The position numbers were made by a program, and so were the translations under genes. A stretch of DNA of 8,917 bases from positions 1 to 8,917 of the forward strand of contig JBGOTP010000216.1 of the NCBI GenBank assembly GCA_041476545.1, given 5' to 3'. The first letter of the stretch is position 1; each line of letters starts with the position of its first letter. The DNA comes from JBGOTP01 sp041476545. GTDB taxonomy: Bacteria; Acidobacteriota; Vicinamibacteria; Vicinamibacterales; CAVVIG01. Below the pieces are notes generated by a model. The model was not told the origin of the DNA, did not search any database, and saw only the letters and a program-made list of their open reading frames with translations. Below are positions 6,058 through 8,917 of this stretch, in pieces.

Positions 6058-6210
6058 CACAAGCTCCTTTGCTGACAATGACGAGCGGCGACCAGCCGTC
6101 GCGCGCACGAATTCGTTCATGGCTTGCGCGGGTGCAGAAGCTGTGCCGTGTCGTGCACTGGGCGCGACTCATGTTCTCCGCTGAAAAACAAGGGTGTTGG
6201 GTCGCTCGGA

Positions 6211-6256
6211 AGGGCCCTCGGCCTGGGGAAGTTTTCCCCATGACTGGAAATTTTCC
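6211..6256. promoter_or_regulatory. Row of three palindromes in the divergent promoter region
   Basis: Within 46 bases are AGGGCCCT (6211-6218), TGGGGAA-GTT-TTCCCCA (6224-6240) and GGAAA-T-TTTCC (6246-6256). The last two share a GGAA...TTCC core, and their centres (6232 and 6251) lie 19 bases apart, close to two helical turns, so two dimers could bind side by side. The stretch sits in the 246-base gap between the divergent cytochrome-monooxygenase and EamA genes and ends where a -35 box of the EamA promoter would fall. It may control one or both directions. The rest of the gap shows no further gene that I can support. The binding protein is unknown. Confidence 0.5.
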
Positions 6257-6280
6257 GCTGCCGGACGACCGCAATAGAAT
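6252..6280 (+). promoter_or_regulatory. Possible sigma-70-type promoter of the EamA gene
   Basis: TAGAAT (6275-6280) matches five of six bases of the -10 consensus. Seventeen bases upstream lies TTTCCG (6252-6257), a weak -35. Transcription would begin near 6287, leaving a short leader of about 15 bases before the start codon. The right arm of the palindrome at 6246-6256 covers the -35, which fits an operator controlling this promoter. The weak -35 keeps confidence low. Confidence 0.35.
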
Positions 6281-6303
6281 GGCCCGGTCATGGTGATGCG
6301 GTG

Positions 6304-7167
6304 ATGTCTTCCGAACGCGACCGGTCCCGGTCGTTGATCATCGCCGCGGCGGCGCTCTTTTCGACCGGCGGCGCCGCGATCAAGGCAACGACGCTCACGG
6401 GTTGGCAGGTGGCGGGCTTCCGATCGGGTGTCGCGGGACTTGCCGTGCTGCTCATGCTCCCCGCTGCCCGCCGGGGATGGAGACGCTGGAGTGTCGCGTC
6501 AGTAATCGTCGGAAGCGCCTACGCCGCGACGATGATCCTCTTTGTCCAGGCGAACAAGCTGACGACCGCGGCGAATACGATCTTTCTCCAGTCGACGGCG
6601 CCGATCTATCTCGTGCTCTTCGGACCCTGGCTGCTTGGCGAGAAGAACCGGGCGCGCGATTTCGTGTTCATGGCCGCGATGGGTGCGGGGCTCGGCCTGT
6701 TCTTTGTCGGGACCGATCGGCCGGCAGCTACGGCGCCGCATCCGTTCGAGGGAAACCTCCTGGCGCTCCTCGCCGGGATCGGCTGGGCGCTCACCGTCAT
6801 CGGCATGCGTTGGATGGGGAAGGGAGGTCCGACAGAAGGACACTCCGCCGCCGCGGCCATCGTCGCCGGCAACGCGATCGCATGTCTGTTTTGTCTTCCA
6901 TGGGCGCTTCCCGTCGGGACGACCCAGGCGGCGGATTGGCTCGTGATCGTCTATCTCGGGGTCTTCCAGATCGGCCTGGCGTACGCGTGCCTGACCTCCG
7001 CCCTGCGTCACATCCCGGCGCTCGAGGCGTCGCTGCTCCTGCTGGTCGAGCCGGTCCTGAACCCTGTGTGGGCCTGGCTCGTCCACGGCGAACGGCCGGG
7101 GACGTGGGCGCTCTGCGGCGGGGCCATCATCCTGTTGGTGACCGGTGCGAGGGCCCGATTCGACTAG
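6304..7167 (+). CDS. EamA/DMT-superfamily transporter
   Basis: The protein has 287 residues from the ATG at 6304 (GGTGAT at 6292-6297); the GTG at 6301 is an equally possible start that adds one residue. It is almost entirely hydrophobic, with about ten membrane helices in two EamA repeats (about 10-140 and 150-285). Typical repeat signatures are the run KLTTAANTIFLQSTAPIYL in the first half and ALEASLLLLVEPVLNP in the second, each followed by a GE (LLGEK, VHGERP). Members of this drug/metabolite transporter superfamily move amino acids, purines, sugars or other small metabolites across the inner membrane. The substrate cannot be told from sequence. The next gene starts 41 bases after its stop, so read-through is possible, but the two have no obvious joint function. 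Confidence 0.93.
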   Translation: MSSERDRSRSLIIAAAALFSTGGAAIKATTLTGWQVAGFRSGVAGLAVLLMLPAARRGWRRWSVASVIVGSAYAATMILFVQANKLTTAANTIFLQSTAPIYLVLFGPWLLGEKNRARDFVFMAAMGAGLGLFFVGTDRPAATAPHPFEGNLLALLAGIGWALTVIGMRWMGKGGPTEGHSAAAAIVAGNAIACLFCLPWALPVGTTQAADWLVIVYLGVFQIGLAYACLTSALRHIPALEASLLLLVEPVLNPVWAWLVHGERPGTWALCGGAIILLVTGARARFD

Positions 7168-7208
7168 AATTCCATCGGATCCGTCTGTCGTGCGTAGGAG
7201 GAAATGCC

Positions 7209-8702
7209 ATGCATGTGATGAATCGAGCGTTCCGCCCGGTCGCGATTGCGGTCCTTTTATGTACGGCAACATCGGTCGCCGTCGCGGCCGACCGGCCGTG
7301 GGTGGAGGCGAAGAGCGATCATTTCACCGTCGCGTCGGATGCCAGCGAGAAGACGGCCCGCACGATCGCGTGGGAGTTCGAACAAGTACGTGCCGCCGTT
7401 CTCATCGTCTGCCCCTGGGCGAAGGCCAACCTCGACAAACCGGTGCTCGTGCTGGCTCCCCGGGATGAAGCGGGCATGAAGACGCTGGCGCCAGCATTCT
7501 GGGCAGAGCGTGGCGTCATCCGCCCGGCAAGCATCTACGCCGCCGGTCCAGACCGGCACTACGTGGCGCTGCGCGCGGACGTGCTGGCCGAAAATACCGT
7601 GGGCGTGAATCCCTACCTCCCTGCGTACCGTTCCTACGCCTCGATTGCCGTCTCCACGGGCCTGAAACGCGATCTGCCGCAGTGGTTTCGGACCGGCCTG
7701 GACGATGTCCTCGGCAATACCGACGTTCGCGACTCTGAAATTGACGTGGGACGGATCATCCCCGGGCATCTCCGGACGCTGCGCGGCGGCGGCCAGCGTC
7801 TCCATCTTCGTGAGCTGCTGAAGGTGGATCGGTCATCGTCCTGGGGGACCTTCGGAGATGCCCAGTTCCCCATGTTCACTGCCGAGAGCTGGGCGTTCGT
7901 GCACTACCTGATGTTTGCGGATAAGAGCGTGCACCGGCCGAAGATCGACCAGTTCGTGACTCTGGTGCTCGGCGGCACGCCGATTCCGGCCGCAAGCGAT
8001 GAAGTATTCAAGAATGTCGATGCGCTCGAATCCGACTTCTTCACGTACATCAATCGGGATGTCTTCGAGTTCGGACACATCACGGTGGATGTGAACGTCA
8101 ACAAGGAAGGATTCGCGACGCGCACCTGGTCACCGGCGGAAGCCAAGGCGAAGCAGGCGCTGTATCTCGCGGCGACGCGCCGGCGCGTCGAAGCCCTGGC
8201 GCTCGTCGCGGACGCGCGGAAACTCGATCCGAAGCTTCCCGATACGTATGAGGTGGAAGGGATATTTGCGGACGTGGACCGGAAGGCGCCCGAGGCGCGT
8301 GCCGCCTATGAGAAAGCGGTGGAATTGGGATCGACGAGCTTTTATCCGTACTTGCGATTTGCCAATATCGCCCGAGCGGGCGCCGATGCGGCCACGATGG
8401 TACGCGTCGAGCAGGCGTTCGAGCGTGCGGTCGCGCTGAACGCCGCCAGCGTGCCGGCCCTCCAGCAGCTTGGCGATGTGAAGGTGCAACTCGGTCACCC
8501 CGATCAGGCTATTGCGCTGCTCCAGCGTGCGGTTGAGCTGCAGCCGGGGGTGTTCCCGGCGCGAATGTCTCTCGCGCGGGCCTACTGGGCGCTTGCGCGA
8601 AAACAAGATGCGCAACGAGAAGCTCGGGAGGCTCTGGCGCTCGCCGGGAACGACGCGGAACAAAACCGGGCGCAGCAACTCGTCAATCAATACTCGCGAT
8701 AG
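7209..8702 (+). CDS. Exported TPR protein with degenerate DUF1570-like peptidase region
   Basis: The ATG at 7209 follows AGGAGG (7195-7200) by 8 bases and gives 497 residues; the frame is open far upstream, but only because of the high GC content. Residues 1-27 form a signal peptide ending AVAA-D. The N-terminal half (about 30-280) resembles DUF1570-type gluzincin-like domains, starting WVEAKSDHFTVASD and including LPQWFRTGLDDVLGNT (156-171). Family members usually have HEYxH upstream and WLxEGLAE at this point. Here the positions read RSYAS (141-145) and Thr162, so the metal site appears lost and the domain is probably non-catalytic. The C-terminal part (about 310-490) holds tetratricopeptide repeats such as PALQQLGDVKVQLGHPDQAI, a protein-binding scaffold. 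It is followed directly by a SYLF gene whose ribosome site overlaps its stop, so both are likely translated together at the cell envelope. Confidence 0.88.
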   Translation: MHVMNRAFRPVAIAVLLCTATSVAVAADRPWVEAKSDHFTVASDASEKTARTIAWEFEQVRAAVLIVCPWAKANLDKPVLVLAPRDEAGMKTLAPAFWAERGVIRPASIYAAGPDRHYVALRADVLAENTVGVNPYLPAYRSYASIAVSTGLKRDLPQWFRTGLDDVLGNTDVRDSEIDVGRIIPGHLRTLRGGGQRLHLRELLKVDRSSSWGTFGDAQFPMFTAESWAFVHYLMFADKSVHRPKIDQFVTLVLGGTPIPAASDEVFKNVDALESDFFTYINRDVFEFGHITVDVNVNKEGFATRTWSPAEAKAKQALYLAATRRRVEALALVADARKLDPKLPDTYEVEGIFADVDRKAPEARAAYEKAVELGSTSFYPYLRFANIARAGADAATMVRVEQAFERAVALNAASVPALQQLGDVKVQLGHPDQAIALLQRAVELQPGVFPARMSLARAYWALARKQDAQREAREALALAGNDAEQNRAQQLVNQYSR

Positions 8703-8712
8703 GAGCGTGAAT

Positions 8713-8917
8713 ATGCAGGCAATGCGAGTTATGTCAGCCCTGGTTGGAATGTTGGTCGCTGGCGCCGTTGTCAGCGCCGAAATTTCAACAAAGGAAGTCA
8801 AGCGCATCGAGGAAGCGGCGACGGTGCTCAAGGAAATCCACGCGGTACCGGACAAGGACGTGCCGAACGACCTCTGGAACAAGGCGGCGTGCGTGGCCGT
8901 GATTCCCGGTCTCAAGA
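8713..8917 (+). CDS. SYLF (Ysc84-like) lipid-binding domain protein, 5' part only
   Basis: The window ends after 68 codons. ATG 8713 is preceded by AGGAG (8701-8705), which overlaps the previous stop. Residues 1-22 are a signal peptide ending VVSA-E. The mature start, with RIEEAATVLKEI, then PDKDVPNDLWNKAACVAVIP and GLK, matches the beginning of bacterial SYLF/Ysc84 proteins (typical pattern: PDKxIPxxLLxKAxCIxVxPGLKK). SYLF domains bind phosphoinositides in eukaryotes; the bacterial exported members are poorly understood and presumed envelope lipid-binding proteins. It is the distal member of an operon with the TPR protein. Confidence 0.85.
   Translation, partial: MQAMRVMSALVGMLVAGAVVSAEISTKEVKRIEEAATVLKEIHAVPDKDVPNDLWNKAACVAVIPGLK

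Noticed and set aside
4330..6075. A 581-codon open frame on the + strand, opposite the cytochrome-monooxygenase.
   Set aside because: It is antisense to two well-supported genes with signal peptides and motifs, its translation is Arg/Val/His-rich without domains, and such frames are common opposite GC-rich genes.
6119..6184. A 21-codon frame starting at ATG 6119 in the divergent gap.
   Set aside because: No ribosome site, no hydrophobic or conserved-looking pattern.
7165..7170. TAGAAT at the end of the EamA gene as a -10 box for the TPR gene.
   Set aside because: No -35-like hexamer lies at 16-18 bases upstream; the stop codon itself creates part of the match.
6402..7208. Upstream extension of the TPR protein frame across the EamA gene.
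   Set aside because: It overlaps the transporter in another frame, reads as low-quality Arg-rich sequence, and the signal peptide and AGGAGG place the start at 7209.
1..8917. tRNA, rRNA, CRISPR arrays, insertion sequences or attachment sites.
   Set aside because: No repeat-spacer pattern, transposase, terminal repeats or recognisable RNA gene was seen on either strand by eye.

Overview
The window is GC-rich and densely coded. Its gene mix suggests an Acidobacteriota-like soil or sediment bacterium, perhaps near Vicinamibacteria: a KaiC/KaiB cluster without KaiA, a zinc-dependent phospholipase C, a cytochrome c fused to a copper monooxygenase, and a DUF1570-like TPR protein beside a SYLF protein. 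This placement is inferred from gene content; no rRNA or other marker gene is present.

Left part (1-2027): the window opens in the last codons of a gene whose charged helical tail looks like the C-terminus of a non-cyanobacterial KaiC. Two different kaiB genes and a Crp/Fnr-type regulator follow on the + strand with gaps of 0 to 19 bases, so the four probably form one operon. Facing them on the - strand, and sharing a CTAG with the regulator's stop, is a stand-alone receiver domain. Three of its phosphorylation residues are changed (Asp to Asn57, Thr/Ser to Cys85, Lys to Gln107), so it looks like a pseudo-receiver. Together these could be a KaiA-less clock or stress module with a DNA-binding output.

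Middle (2188-3634): a 52-residue membrane protein, previously easy to miss because of its size, is followed 10 bases later by an exported zinc-dependent phospholipase C with its metal ligands recognisable. A GC-rich inverted repeat spans the junction. A 14-base palindrome lies upstream.

Next (3663-6057, - strand): a two-gene operon encodes a secreted cytochrome c joined to a PHM-like copper monooxygenase domain with all six copper ligands assignable, then a secreted protein with an Ig/PKD-like C-terminal domain. They probably work together outside the cytoplasm, on an unknown substrate.

Right part (6304-8917, + strand): a divergent intergenic region with a row of palindromes precedes an EamA transporter. 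Next come an exported TPR protein whose DUF1570-like peptidase region has lost its expected catalytic motif, and the start of a SYLF-domain lipid-binding protein cut by the window edge.
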